From positions 1 through 64,000 of the forward strand of contig CBDHHF010000032.1 of assembly GCA_965263205.1 (NCBI GenBank): a stretch of DNA of 64,000 bases, in the 5' to 3' direction. The DNA comes from JBCCIM01 sp965263205. GTDB taxonomy: Bacteria > Bacteroidota > Rhodothermia > Rhodothermales > JAHQVL01. Shown in pieces: positions 1-11,200 of this stretch. The notes under the pieces were generated by a model that was not told the origin of the DNA, searched no databases, and saw nothing but the letters and a program-made list of their open reading frames with translations. The position numbers were made by a program, and so were the translations under genes. The stretch's first letter is position 1. Each line of letters opens with the position of its first letter.

Positions 1-1234
1 TCTGGAAGGAGATGCCCGAGAATGTTGGATAGCCCAGGAGCGGCCCGTAGATGGCTGTATACTCGTCTTCTCCAGGCCACGTATGTCCTACGACCGGGTG
101 ATCGTACGCGTCCAGGCCGGCAATATAGTCGATGTAGGCTTTGCGCTGCGCATCGGTATTACGATCGGAACGAAGTTCTTCGCCAATATTCCAGATGACG
201 CCGTTGTGGTAGCCAAAGCGCGCCACCATCTCGCGGTAGAATAATTTGCGGTCCCTGCCCAGATCGCCGTTATCTAGGAGCTGATCGTTGTCAATTTCCT
301 GGAGTGCGAAGTGAAGGACGAGACCTTTTTCCTGCATGTGCTGGAAGACAATATCCCATTGCGCGAGTTTTGAAACGTCGTATCGGTCTAGCGTCTCGGG
401 ATCGATCCAGGGCCAAACATCTTCATTCCCTTCGTCTTCGCTATCATTTAAGCCAAGGTTGTTGATGAGGATAAATGCTGCGTTCACATCCTGGCTTGAG
501 AGGTAGTTTATCGCCCCGATCAACCCTTTGCCTTGATCCGTTTGCCAGGCAGGGTCGCCAACCTCCCAATCCTGGACATGGGGATCAAAGTCTTTGACGA
601 AGTTGATTTCATCCAGGCTGTACGTTCCGTCGAATTCTGTATATGCGAGGATGTTTTCCGGGCTATCGGTGCCCCCCTTTATATACCAATCGTTGTTATC
701 AAACTGGAGGTAGGACGCTCCGGTATTGCGTAGTGCACCTCGTCCTTTTAAATCTTTGCCTGTTTTGTCGGAGCCGGCAATAGTAAAACTCCCTGATACA
801 CCTGAAAGGATGGTCTCGGTAATCGTGGCAGATTCGTCAATAGCGATGTCCGTGCCTCGCACAAAGTCGACGCTGTATGTCCAGAAACCTGTGCTCTGGG
901 GAGAAAAGTGGGCGTACCAGATGTTACCCGATGAAGCGCTGGAGTTGGCTGCGTCCCCGTCGCCGGCGAAGTAGGCCGGCACCACATAGTCCGTCCCGTT
1001 ATGGCTAAAGGTTGCTTCAACCCTGTAGTCGAAAAACGGGTTAACAAGATCGGTTTCAGCGACCGTTGGGCCCTGAATTTCGAGCGTCACTGGATGCCAT
1101 TGTTTCAGTTCTCCCGAGACCGTGACAGTCTGGTTTAAAGCAAACGCAACCTTGGGGAATGGGTCACTGGTGGCGGGTTGTGCCGAAAAGCTAAAAAGGC
1201 AGATGGCAAGGACTACGATCCATCTTTGATACAT
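1..1234 (-). CDS. DUF5060-domain glycosidase-like secreted protein (5' part only)
   Basis: This is an open frame from an ATG at 1234 that runs off the left edge, giving about 411 residues. A signal peptide (MYQRWIVVLAICLFSFSA) is followed by a DUF5060 beta domain (VSGELKQWHPVT, SSGNIWYAHF) and then a TIM-barrel-like region of the DUF4038/apiosidase-like type with WNIGEELRSDRN and VVGHTWPGEDEYTAIYGPLL. The Glu pair in NIGEE is the likely acid/base region, by analogy with related glycosidases. The C-terminus, where a T9SS tag would be expected, lies outside the window. It is a close paralogue of the next gene, about two thirds identical by eye over the shared part and in the same order and strand, so the pair arose by tandem duplication. 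The likely role is hydrolysis of a polysaccharide or glycoside at the cell surface; the substrate is unknown. Confidence 0.85.
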   Translation of the reverse strand, partial: MYQRWIVVLAICLFSFSAQPATSDPFPKVAFALNQTVTVSGELKQWHPVTLEIQGPTVAETDLVNPFFDYRVEATFSHNGTDYVVPAYFAGDGDAANSSASSGNIWYAHFSPQSTGFWTYSVDFVRGTDIAIDESATITETILSGVSGSFTIAGSDKTGKDLKGRGALRNTGASYLQFDNNDWYIKGGTDSPENILAYTEFDGTYSLDEINFVKDFDPHVQDWEVGDPAWQTDQGKGLIGAINYLSSQDVNAAFILINNLGLNDSEDEGNEDVWPWIDPETLDRYDVSKLAQWDIVFQHMQEKGLVLHFALQEIDNDQLLDNGDLGRDRKLFYREMVARFGYHNGVIWNIGEELRSDRNTDAQRKAYIDYIAGLDAYDHPVVGHTWPGEDEYTAIYGPLLGYPTFSGISFQ

Positions 1235-1417
1235 AAATATACGCTGGTCAGTCAATAGCTCAGTAAAGGTGGCGCTGGTGCATGTTGTAAAACACGCGTT
1301 TCTCAATAATCGGCTTTTTCTTGTGCAACCAAATATTGTAGTAATGCCCCAACAAGTGGGAGGTGTGGGCCGAGCCAATGCTGTAGCACACATGTACATA
1401 AGCACATGGTACACTGC

Positions 1418-1452
1418 CTGTGCCGGGCTATTGTGCGTATAGCCCGGCACAG
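1418..1452 (-). terminator. Strong hairpin after the second DUF5060 gene
   Basis: A perfect 13-bp stem (arms 1418-1430 and 1440-1452, 9-nt loop) starts 5 nt beyond the stop codon of the minus-strand gene ending at 1457. There is no clear T-run after it on the minus strand, so it could be a factor-assisted terminator or a 3' end stabiliser rather than a classical intrinsic terminator. It lies between the two DUF5060 paralogues. Confidence 0.5.
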
Positions 1453-1456
1453 TAAA

Positions 1457-4400
1457 TCACTTTGCAAGAAGCATGGTATTGGTTATCGACGATTGGGTTG
1501 TTTCCAATCGATAGAAATAGACACCGCTGGCGAGGTTCGTTGCATCAAAATGCGTTTGATACCTGCCGGCAGCTACTTCCTGATCTACCAGGACAGCAAT
1601 CTGGCGTCCTGTTGCGTCGTACACAGAAAGTCGAACCGGTCCGTTTTGCGGTACGTCATAGCGAATCACCGTGACCGGATTAAACGGGTTCGGGAAGTTT
1701 TTATGCAAGGCGAGTTTTACCGGAGCCGGCAACGCCACCTGTATGGCATCTGAATAGGCAAAGGTCCCATCAAAATCGATTTGCTTTAACCGATACGTGA
1801 CGTGTGCTACGTTTTCAAATGTAGCCGTATCTGTAAACTGGTAGCTTTGCGCCTCGGTTGTGGTACCGTTGCCGCGAACAAATCCGATGCGTTCGAACAC
1901 ATTGCTGTTCTCCAGGGCACGTTCTATTTCAAAGCCGGCGTTGTTCGTTTCTGAAGCAGTAGTCCATTGCAGGACCACGTCCTCGTTGTTGGTGACCGCT
2001 TTCGAATGCTGTCAATTCGACCGGTAATGTGCCGGACGCATCGTAGAAAAAGTGTGTTTCTGGAATGATCTGCTCTGCAAGCGTGGAAGAAGACCAGAAC
2101 AGGCGAATGTGCGACGTGCCTTCGTTCTCCCGGTATTCAATTTGGATTTTATGAAAGAAGTAGGCCTGAAGCGCTACATCCACACTCGATTCGATCATAC
2201 CCGTGTTGTCCCAGTTGTCAACCAGCAAGTTGTCATCGATCCATAAACGAATCGCATCGTCCGATTCAATTCGAATGGTGTATGAATCGGTATGATCCGG
2301 CATCAGGTGGCCCGTCCAGCGTACCGTGAAGCTGTCGCGGTCTACCTTTGCTATTGGGATTTTGTTACCCCAGATAAAGTTGATGCGCGGGTCCAGGCGG
2401 GTTTCTGGTGTTTCCGTCAGCGTGATGTTGTCATAGTACTCACCCATCAATCCGTTGACGGGGGAAGCAACGACGGGAAATACGATGGTTTGCTGTACTT
2501 CTTCATCGGTATTGCCCTGGCTGTCTGTCACTTTTACGCGCACCTGGTACGTGCCAGATTGGGCGAACGTGTGGGTGACAATACTGCCCGTAGCCATGGC
2601 GCCATCACCAAAGTCCCACTCGTAACTTGATACTGAGCCACCAAAGCTCTGCGAGAGCGTGCCATCGAACGTATACGTGCGCGGGTTGGACGCCGATTGG
2701 GTGGTCTGAAAGTCGGCAATGGCATAATCGCTAAAGCCTACGTTTTCGACGAGTGCTACCCAGTCTTCTTCGGTTGCTTCAGGAGGAAGTCCAAGGTTTT
2801 TGACGCCGGCGCCACTGATGCTTTTTACGGTACCGTTACGCAAGCCACCACCCGTGCGCGGATTGTACCACTTGATGCGGTAGTTGCCCACGTTCGCAGC
2901 CAAATCAAGATCGGGTGTTAACCCTTCGCGAAGGTAAACAGCATAGACCTGCCCCGGATTGGCAAACACGAGATGATCGTCGTCGTCGGTTAGCCCGGTT
3001 TGGGGCTCCATTTCTGTGAAGGGTAAGTAATTGTGGAAGAATTCAGCGGCATACCGCGAGTAATTCCACATGAGCTGGAAGGGGCGGAAGTCTTCCGTAG
3101 AAAGATCGTACTGGATTGGTTTGCGGTCACCGAAGAACCATTCTGCGCCGCTTCCGCCTGCCATCAGGTTGCCCCAGAGCACGTCAACGCGTACGTCATC
3201 CAGATTGTACTCGTCTCCCCAGGGACGGACACCGGTTTGCCAACCACAGCATTCGTCCATGGTCATGTACCATTTTCTGCCGGCGTCTTTGGCGAAGTTG
3301 TACCACTCCTTGGTAGTCTCATACACCTTCAGGTCGCCTGTGCCATCCTGGCCGTCGTGAATTTGGAAAGAGATACCGTCGTAGGTCGGATACCCCAGCA
3401 GCGGGCCGTAAATAGCCAGGTATTCGTCGTCACCAGGCCAGGTATGGCCCACAATTCCGTGTTCATACGGATCGATTGAGGCAATATAGTCGATGTACGA
3501 CTTTCGCTGGACATCCGTATTCCTGTCCGAACGCAGTTCTTCGCCAATATTCCAGGTGAGTGCGTTGTGGTAGCCAAAGCGGGCCATCAACTCCCGGTAA
3601 AATAGTTTGCGCTCACGACCCAGATCGCCATTATCAAGCAAGGCATCGTTGTCGATTTCCTGCAAGGCGAAATGCAGCATAATGCCGTGTTGCTGCATAT
3701 GATCGAACACGATATTCCATTGCGCAAGCTTGGAGACGTCGTAGCGATCGTAAATGGTTGTTGTAAGGAATGGCCACACATCGTCGTTGCCGAGCGCCTC
3801 GTTGTCACCTTCTTGCCCAATGTTATTGATCAGGATGAACGCGCTGTTGATGCCCTGGTCGGCCAGGTAGTTGACTGCACCAATGAGGCCTTTGCCTTTG
3901 TCGCCTTGCCAGGTGGGGTCGCCGGCATTCCAATCCTGAATGTGCGGGACATAGTCTTTTACAAAATCATTGCCATCTGCTGTGTACGTGCTGTCGAAAT
4001 CGGAAAAGGCGAGGATGTTTTCCGGGCTATCGATGCCGGTTTTGATGTACCAGTCGCCGTTGTCGAACTGAAGATAGGCTTCACCGACGTACCGAAGGTG
4101 TCCTTTGCCCCGTAGATCACGACCTGTCTTGTCGGTCTCTGTTATGTCAAAGCTGCCCGTTTCGTTATCAATAAGGGTTTCGTCGACCAGGGCCGTTTCA
4201 TCGATTGCGATGTCAGTGCCGCGTACAAACGATACGGTATAGTCCCAGGAACCCGTTTCTGACGGGTTAAAGTGCGCGCGCCAAATGTTGCCTGAACGGG
4301 CGCTTGTCTCGGCTGCGTTGCCGTCGGCCGCAAAATAACCAGGCACAACCAGCGTTTGGTTGCCATTGGTGACGGTTATTTCCAGTTTGTAATCCGCAAA

Positions 4401-4613
4401 TGGATTTATTATATCTTCTTCGTCGACTGTTGGGCCATCAATTGTGAAGGTGACAGGGTGCCAACGCTTCATTTCGCCACTGACTACAACGGCTTGTTTT
4501 TTGGCTAAGTTGTCGCTTTGGTTATCGCTCTGTGTCAGCTGTGCCGCTGCGGAATATGGGAGTAGCAGGCACAGGAGCAATAAAATCCTGATGGGAGTTA
4601 GAGACGATGCCAT
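1457..4613 (-). pseudogene. DUF5060/PKD/PA14 secreted glycosidase-like protein with T9SS tag, frameshifted
   Basis: The main frame runs from ATG 4613 to 1929 (894 residues). It has a signal peptide, DUF5060 (about residues 45-130), a TIM-barrel glycosidase-like domain with WNIGEELRSDRN (about 200-545), a PKD domain (SYEWDFGDG, about residue 664) and a PA14 domain (about 725-860). It reads into LPVELTAFES and then loses sense. The expected continuation, TNNEDVVLQWTTASETNNAG and a type A sorting domain (NFPNPFNPVTVIRYD ... GVYFYRLET), is present in another frame from 1978 to 1457. Removing one T from the TTT at 2000-2002 restores one continuous protein. This is either a real inactivating indel that would leave the enzyme without its surface tag, or a sequence error. 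The function would be surface glycan degradation, as for its tandem paralogue upstream. Confidence 0.85.
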
Positions 4614-4720
4614 ATATATTAAGCTGAGTGCTTTGTCGTAATTTCGGAATCAAGGTGATTGCCGGGGGAAGCGCAATGCCGTGCGATACGGCGTGACTAT
4701 TTTGAGGTGCAACCGGAACG

Positions 4721-5299
4721 ATGCTGCTGTCTACAAAAATGAGTCCAAACTGGTTTGTTGGCTTTCCCGTTGATTCGGATAGCTGGTATGAGAAAGTCAT
4801 CACGAACAGCCCGGATGGCATAAAATGTTTTAACCCGATAGACCTGCATATCACCTTTGCTTTTTTTGGTGCTGTAGGTGCAGAAAACGCGCAGCGCGCA
4901 TGGTTTAAAGCGATCGAAGCCGGCTTGCAGCGTGCCACAATCACGCTTGGTGCTGTAGCACCTTTTGGTGACCCGGAAAAGCCTTCTGCCTACGCATTTA
5001 CGCTGAATAGTGGGAGAGAGGAGGTCGTTTCGTATATGGAACGCCACAGAAAGGGAATACTCGATATCGTTGATCGTGCACCAAAATATGCGCCCAGGCC
5101 GCATCTGACCATTGCACGGCCACCGCGTAAAGCCAGTGACGCGCTACGCGCTGAAGGGTTGGCCTGGATTGAGACAATTGTAGCACCTGAAGAACGCTTG
5201 GTGCTGGACAAACTGGCCCTTTATACCTGGGCAGATGACCGCAAAAAACAGCAATTCAAAATCGTTGAAGCAGTTGACCTGGCGCCTCATCCGGAATAG
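4721..5299 (+). CDS. thpR: RNA 2',3'-cyclic phosphodiesterase (2H phosphoesterase)
   Basis: At 192 residues this is the usual size for the ThpR/LigT family. The two HxT motifs of the 2H fold are visible: LHITFAFFG near residue 46 and HLTIARPP near residue 127. The N-terminal NWFVGFPVDS matches the family opening strand. Members hydrolyse 2',3'-cyclic phosphates on RNA ends and can ligate tRNA halves in vitro; the protein is cytosolic. The start at 4721 is the first ATG; an in-frame ATG at 4739 (MSPNWFVGF) fits the family start better, and neither has a clear ribosome site. It is the only plus-strand gene within an otherwise minus-strand block and appears monocistronic. Confidence 0.88.
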   Translation: MLLSTKMSPNWFVGFPVDSDSWYEKVITNSPDGIKCFNPIDLHITFAFFGAVGAENAQRAWFKAIEAGLQRATITLGAVAPFGDPEKPSAYAFTLNSGREEVVSYMERHRKGILDIVDRAPKYAPRPHLTIARPPRKASDALRAEGLAWIETIVAPEERLVLDKLALYTWADDRKKQQFKIVEAVDLAPHPE

Positions 5300-5359
5300 A
5301 GACTTGTGTCACAGAAATAGACACAGGATGTGAATATAGCTGCAAAATGCGAAGCGGCA

Positions 5360-7054
5360 TCAACGTACAACAGACAAAGTACGCGTCTCATCAAATATGA
5401 TGCTTGAGAAACCCGTTACTTGCATACGGTAGAAATACGTGCCATTGGCCAGGTTATCCGTATTGAGTCGTGCGTTGTACCACTGATCGCCTTCCTGGAA
5501 CGTGCTGACCAGATTGGCTACCCGTTTACCACGTGTATCGTAAACACTCAGGTTCACAATGCCTTCCTGATCAAGGTAATAGCGTATCGTCGTGCTGGAT
5601 TGCACAGGGTTTGGGTAATTCTCACCCAATACAAAGCTGTTGGGATTGAGAATCGACAAGGAGGCTGTAGATGCAAGGCGTTGCTCGTTACCAGCAGCAC
5701 TCACTGCGTACAGCGAATAGAGCACGGGCTCGGTTGTGGCTACATCTGCATCCGTAAACGAAGCAGTAAATCCGGCGGCTGGTATCTCGGCTGATGAAAA
5801 CACAGTGGTTGAGGTCGCCTCCGTTTCTCTATCCACCCTGAAAAAGGTAACATCGATAACTTCCTCGAACGATAGCGAAAGCTGGACAACGCCATCTTCT
5901 GCAACCGTTGAGCCGAGGGTTGCCTGCGCAATGGGTTGGTTACCTGACAGGATGAGTTCTTCGATTTCCATACGAAGTGCCGGCAACAGGGGGTAGTTGT
6001 TGTCACCCGGACAACTCGTTGATCCCTGATCCCTGTGCCCTAGCAGATTTGAGGTAGAGACGCCGTAGCGTTCTTTGAGGTAGGCAAAGAGGGTAACTAC
6101 AGAGTCGCGCATGGCCGGCGATAGCGTATCCTGGCAGCCGCCGCCTTCAGGGGGATGATAGCACCCAAGCATGGCAACACCAATGTTGCCCGTATTGAAG
6201 CCACCCACGTGTGCGCCTTGTGCCAGTACAGGGGGCTGGTTCAAGTTGGTGCGATTGTCGAGAAAAGGCCGGCCCTGGTACACGCGTCCCGACTGATCAA
6301 AAATAAAGTGATATCCGATGTCGCTCCAGCCGCGCACGTTTTGGTGAAAGTCTTGAATGCCTTTCACTGATGCCAGGCCTTCTGCTCGCGTCTCAGCGCC
6401 GCAGCAGGCTGCATGGTGGAAGGTCATGCGATTATAGCTCGGGTTGGCAAGCGGCACGGGGCTACCTACAAACGAATCTGCACCCCATTCTCGGCGCGGA
6501 ATCAACGAAGGAGGGATAATGGCGCGGCTATTCCAGCGATTGAGTTCAGGCTGGGTATTGGTATCCTGGATAACAAATTCTTCCGCATCCAGTCGATTGT
6601 CAAACGTCCCGATATCGGTTACCAGCACCATGTTACCGGCATCCATGTCAAAGCGCACTTCAAAGGCGGATCCGTCATAAAATACGTCGCTTCTGTATCC
6701 AGCTAAAAAGCGATGCCTGGTGCTTGTTGCCTGGTAGGTCAGGGGATACCATGTGGTCCAGCCTTCAGGCGTCTCAAAGCGGATAAATCCGCGTTCAAAA
6801 TCGCCCGTTGCACTGCCGGTCAGAATCACCCCGTTGTAGCTGATGGCGCCCGCTGTTGCCGCATAGGTAAGCGATGCTGTTTTTCCTGCTGTTACTGCGC
6901 TCGGAGAAGCTAGCTGGATTTTTTGATGGACAAGATCATCAACCTGTGCTTCACTGCTCCGTGGTAAGAAGAAAAGGGTTAACAGCAGCAGTGGTAAAAC
7001 GCACTTCAAGTTTGCAAACACAACAGACCTCAGAAAGCAAACGGAATCCAGCAT
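5360..7054 (-). CDS. Secreted N-acetylmuramoyl-L-alanine amidase/PGRP-like protein with T9SS tag
   Basis: The frame opens at a TTG at 7120, but the ATG at 7054 (MLDSVCFLRSVVFANL) gives a normal signal peptide ending near RSSEAQ, so I use that start. The amidase_2/PGRP core is shown by MTFHHAACC (zinc His), GAHVGGFNTGNIGVAMLG and LLGHRDQGSTSCPGD (zinc His and Cys). It is preceded by about 180 residues of beta-rich sequence, followed by a fibronectin-like segment, and ends in a type A sorting domain (NYPNPVQSSTTIRYYL ... GTYFYRMQV). The predicted role is cleavage of peptidoglycan, perhaps of other bacteria, after export through T9SS. The substrate is inferred from the family only. The gene lies downstream of the PorV-like gene on the same strand with a repeat hairpin between. 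Confidence 0.88.
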   Translation of the reverse strand: MLDSVCFLRSVVFANLKCVLPLLLLTLFFLPRSSEAQVDDLVHQKIQLASPSAVTAGKTASLTYAATAGAISYNGVILTGSATGDFERGFIRFETPEGWTTWYPLTYQATSTRHRFLAGYRSDVFYDGSAFEVRFDMDAGNMVLVTDIGTFDNRLDAEEFVIQDTNTQPELNRWNSRAIIPPSLIPRREWGADSFVGSPVPLANPSYNRMTFHHAACCGAETRAEGLASVKGIQDFHQNVRGWSDIGYHFIFDQSGRVYQGRPFLDNRTNLNQPPVLAQGAHVGGFNTGNIGVAMLGCYHPPEGGGCQDTLSPAMRDSVVTLFAYLKERYGVSTSNLLGHRDQGSTSCPGDNNYPLLPALRMEIEELILSGNQPIAQATLGSTVAEDGVVQLSLSFEEVIDVTFFRVDRETEATSTTVFSSAEIPAAGFTASFTDADVATTEPVLYSLYAVSAAGNEQRLASTASLSILNPNSFVLGENYPNPVQSSTTIRYYLDQEGIVNLSVYDTRGKRVANLVSTFQEGDQWYNARLNTDNLANGTYFYRMQVTGFSSIIFDETRTLSVVR

Positions 7055-7113
7055 AGTGGTGTGAAGCAATGATTTGTTCGTTCGGGATTTAGCTAACAGA
7101 ATGAGTGGAAACA

Positions 7114-7180
7114 CTTTCAACCTTTAACCTGCAACATTAAACCACAAACAAATAGATTCACAGGATTTAATTGTTTGTAC
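7114..7180 (-). repeat. Stop-codon hairpin repeat, copy 1
   Basis: An imperfect hairpin (7145-7177, loop region containing CACAGGATT) lies 3 nt after the stop of the PorV-like gene and is followed on the minus strand by the tract GGTTAAAGGTTGAAAG. It has the same organisation as copies near 14666-14718, 35412-35517 and 54721-54783. It is probably a transcribed 3' end element. The family is described only from these four copies. Confidence 0.6.
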
Positions 7181-8260
7181 CTAGAACGCCAGATCAACGG
7201 TTACCCAGTGGGTTTCTTCGAGGCGTCCAAAATCGGCGTAGGCATAATCAAATCGGATGCGCAAGGCACGGTCGAGCCGGAGGTTTAGTCCGGCGCCGAA
7301 GGTAAGTCCTTGTTCGCCATCGGTCTCAAACAAGTTTCTCATGCCCGAGCGCAACGAGAAGAAATCCCTGAATACGTACTCCATGCCGGCATTCATGTAC
7401 TGGCTGTTATCATTGGGATGTGCAGCGTCCGTCATGAGCGTAATGGTGTGATCTGGATGCGTAACGGCGTCCCAGGCCAGTCCGATCCGGAAAATCAGGG
7501 GCAGGGGGTGGCCGTCTGTGAGAAACTGGGCGTTAACAATTTCCACATTCCCTTCCTGGTCAGGATTCGGGTCTTCGCTGAAAAGTATGTCGCGACCACT
7601 GATCTGCATTTTGGGGCCAAAGTTAGCCATATTCGCGCCCAGCCGAAGATCTTCATACGGTGTGGTAAAGAGGACGCCAATATCGAATGCCATTGCCGAG
7701 GCGGAGCTGTGCCAGATCGTTTCCTGGATGTATTTGACGGTTGTGCCCACCGAAAACTTGTCGGTTAGTGCTTTGCCAAATGAAACCTGGAGTGCAAAGT
7801 TTTGGACATCAAACTCTTCGCCTGTGCCTTCTGGGGCTTCTTCTGTGCGGACCTGCATGCTTCCTGAGTCGAGGAAAATCAGCGATGCTGCAATGGTGCC
7901 TATGTTACCGAGACTGGTCCCGAATCCGGCAAAGTTGTAATTGACACCAGCCAGGTAGTCTGTGCGGGCAAGCTGTACAGCGCTGCCGTTCAAGTTGGAA
8001 AGTCCAGCGGGATTCCAGTAAAGTGCCGACAGATCATTGGCCTGGGCAACAAAGGTGCCCCCGAGTGATACAGCGCGTGCCCCTACGCCCAGTTTTAGAA
8101 ACTGTGCGGCTGTAGTGCCAACCTTGGTGATGGTTTGGTTGTTTGGTTCACTTTGCGCCACTGCAGCTTGTGGCGCAGTACAAAAGAGGAGCAGGGCGAG
8201 CGCCCATCCCGGCATTACGGTAAGCCGGGTACGAAGACGAACTATGCGTGTGCTTTTCAT
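7181..8260 (-). CDS. PorV/PorQ family outer-membrane protein
   Basis: 359 residues with an N-terminal signal sequence (cleavage near AAVAQS) followed by the hallmark FLKLGVGARAVSLGGTFVAQ and ALYWNPAGLSNL motifs of the PorV/PorQ (UPF0164, FadL-like barrel) family, and a C-terminal beta-strand ending in an aromatic residue (VDLAF). PorV shuttles T9SS cargo to the attachment complex, and PorQ-type proteins have related roles. Here the gene sits 18 bp downstream of a 1137-residue T9SS cargo protein, which is itself downstream of a TonB receptor, so a dedicated cargo-handling role is likely (inference). Barrel proteins of this kind are often multi-copy, so this need not be the main PorV of the cell. 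Confidence 0.85.
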   Translation of the reverse strand: MKSTRIVRLRTRLTVMPGWALALLLFCTAPQAAVAQSEPNNQTITKVGTTAAQFLKLGVGARAVSLGGTFVAQANDLSALYWNPAGLSNLNGSAVQLARTDYLAGVNYNFAGFGTSLGNIGTIAASLIFLDSGSMQVRTEEAPEGTGEEFDVQNFALQVSFGKALTDKFSVGTTVKYIQETIWHSSASAMAFDIGVLFTTPYEDLRLGANMANFGPKMQISGRDILFSEDPNPDQEGNVEIVNAQFLTDGHPLPLIFRIGLAWDAVTHPDHTITLMTDAAHPNDNSQYMNAGMEYVFRDFFSLRSGMRNLFETDGEQGLTFGAGLNLRLDRALRIRFDYAYADFGRLEETHWVTVDLAF

Positions 8261-8278
8261 ATGGATCTTACCCGGGCG

Positions 8279-11200
8279 TTACTTGATGACTGCAAATTTA
8301 CCAATGACTGTTCCTTCATCTGACTCCACATGGAAGATGTAAAGGCCATAGGCAATGTTCATGTTGTCTTTGGTGCGCAGGTCCCAGAAGGCTTTCCCAT
8401 CGCTGAGTGCGCCGTCGTGGAAAATGGTATCTACCAGTTCGCCGGCCAATGTGTAAATCCTGATGGTACATCGTTGCGGGACGTTTGCAAAGTAGAGACG
8501 CCTATCACCCCGCTCTGAACGCGAAACCGGGTTCGTGGGCTCAAATGACGCAGAGGCTACGTACGGGTTAGGCACAACGTAAATGTCACGCAGACCTTCC
8601 TTCGCTAACACAGCATCCGTTGTAGCAGCCGTTGTGCTGATGGTGAACGCATCGTTGCCATCAAACGGCTTGGTGGTTCGAATAAAGAAGACATCGCCAC
8701 CTGACGGCACCTCGCCGATGTCTTCAAAGTCTACCTGCCACGATGCAATCTGCTCACCATCTACATTTTCGAGAATGATGACTTGCTCATCGATATTCCA
8801 AATACCGTCGCGGTTAAGGTCGGGCACAAACGCGAGCAGGGGCTCATTGGATTTTGAAAGATTGAAGATCTCAAACGGAAGCGGCAGGTTCGTGACAAAA
8901 CTTGTCGTTACCGGTTCATTGGAAAACACAATCTCGTAGTCGTTGGGTTGTCCGATACGTCCCGGTCCAGAAGTTGCTACGCGTACGTTAAACGGGATAT
9001 CTTTGCCACCAACGGACCAGCCGGTTTGCAGGGAGTCGATGCCCATCATGTCTTCTCGCACAAAAAGGTGCATGCCGTCGAAGATCGGATTGGACTCTTC
9101 GTTGTTGAGGCGGTCGCTGGCACGCACAGGCTGGTATTTGAATGTTGCCGTTAGTGCTGCGCCATCGTTACTATTGACTTGCACAGCACCCGATTCCGCA
9201 TTGAGCGTGTAATCGGTGCCGGCGACCAACGGTGCGCCTGATGCGGTGCTCAACTGGAAGCTCTCGGGCACAATGTTCTCTACACCAAGGCTGTTTGCTT
9301 TGCCAGCCGTTGCCGCAAATGTGACCGTCAGCGGTCGTTCATTGGTGACGGAGTACACGGTTTCGCCGTTGCTATCATCGAAATCGATTGTGTAAAGCCC
9401 GTCGTCAGGAATGGCCAGTGGATCGATTACGTTGACCAGTAGGGGGCCAGTACCTTTGCCGGCCGCGCGTTGCACTGGCGTGCTTCCATCGTTTAACGAA
9501 GGCGGCACATAGCCTGCTACTACCGGCGAGGGCGTAACGGAGGCGGTATTGTCGTCAAAGATAAAGTCGTCCGTAACCGGGTTGAATGTGATTGTCTTAC
9601 TCGTCTCCGATGGTGGAATGCCGTTCAGGAAGGCACTGTTGTCGCCCCCATTCCAGCCGCGGTCATACGCAACAACGGTGTAGTAATACGTCTGTCCATT
9701 AATCACGTTGTTGCTGTCAACATACGTATGGAAGAGTCCCGTGTCATCACCTAAATCATACGCAACACCGCGTTTCGGATAGGGGATGGCTGAGGGGCCC
9801 GATATGCCATTGTCGAGATCGAATCGGGCTTCCACACCCACTTCGTTGGTTAGTGGTCTGAACAAGAAACGCGAGCCATTGATATCTGTAATGGTTTGCT
9901 GGTCGCTGAACTCGTGGTCCGTTGAGCGCAAAATGGCATAGCCTTCAAAATCTTGCTCCCTCGACAGGGGATCTACCGAAGTTTCGGCAACGTCATCCCA
10001 GTAAAGCGTAACCTGACGGTCGCCCGGTACAGCTGTAAGCGTAGGCTTGTTGGGTGGGCGTGCAAAGCGGTAGCCTACATCAAAAATCTGCTGCACAGTT
10101 TCGGCGTTCAGAACCAGGTCTTCAAAGCTTTCGCCAACAATCAGTGCAATGGAGAAGCGCTTGGTCTCGCCGGCACGGAGCGGGAAAGAACCTGAGCCAT
10201 AAAGGAAAACGTAGTCGCCCGGCTGGGAGGGCACGTCCTCAAAGTTGCCCGGTTGCACCTGTGACCATACACGCTCATCGTTTGAGATCCTGTTGCCGGC
10301 AAAACCAGGTGATGCAAATGAAGTCAGACCAATCTGGTCGCTTTCGTCAATATCCGTGAATTCAAAGTTCGGCTCGCCGGGTCTGGTGATGTCGAACTGG
10401 CTGCCGGCCGTTGGAATGCCGTCGCCCTCTCCCTCATCACCCGTGCCAGGAATCCCGTCGATGCCCACGTCGTCAAAAGAGGGATCCCAGTCGCCGTCGT
10501 TGTCGATGCCGTCAGTCCACGATTCATCGACCAGCCCGTCGCCATCGTTGTCAATGCCATCACCAGCAAAGGATACGCCGTTGATGATCTCATTGCCGAT
10601 GCCCGGGCTTTCGAGGAATTTGTACCCGAAATAGCCTGGCGCACGACCCGGAATATCAGAGCGTCCATCTGCATCCCACGCAAAAACCATGTTCAGGTCG
10701 CGGTCAAACAACGCAAGGTCATCCGGCCAGTCACCTGGACCACCAACGTGCGGGTCGCCCCACATACCAAAGATCACTTTGTCGAGGTCTTTTTCGCTCT
10801 TGTTTGTGATTTTGTAGATCAGAAACATCGCGTCTTCAGCAAGGGGGTTCGCCCACTGATAAATACGCGTCTCTACCTCAAGACCCAGACCACGTTTAGT
10901 GCTGTCGGATGCGAAGGGATAGTACTCAAATTCGTTGTTGTTGTAGTCGTTCATGAAGTACAGCGCTTCTTTGTCGGCATTGGATGCACCCTGTTGGAGG
11001 GCACCCGGCCATACAAATTGCTGTAAGTTTTCATTGAACCACGTATCTGGCCAGGAGTCGGGTTTGCCGTCCAGGTCGTTGTCCCGCGCATCGCTTGTTG
11101 GAATAAAAGGGGAGGTGCGTTCAACGACGTCCAGGCCGCCAAACGAACCAACGGGCTCTGCACAGGGGATAGGCTGCCATCCCCAAAATTCAGCGCCATC

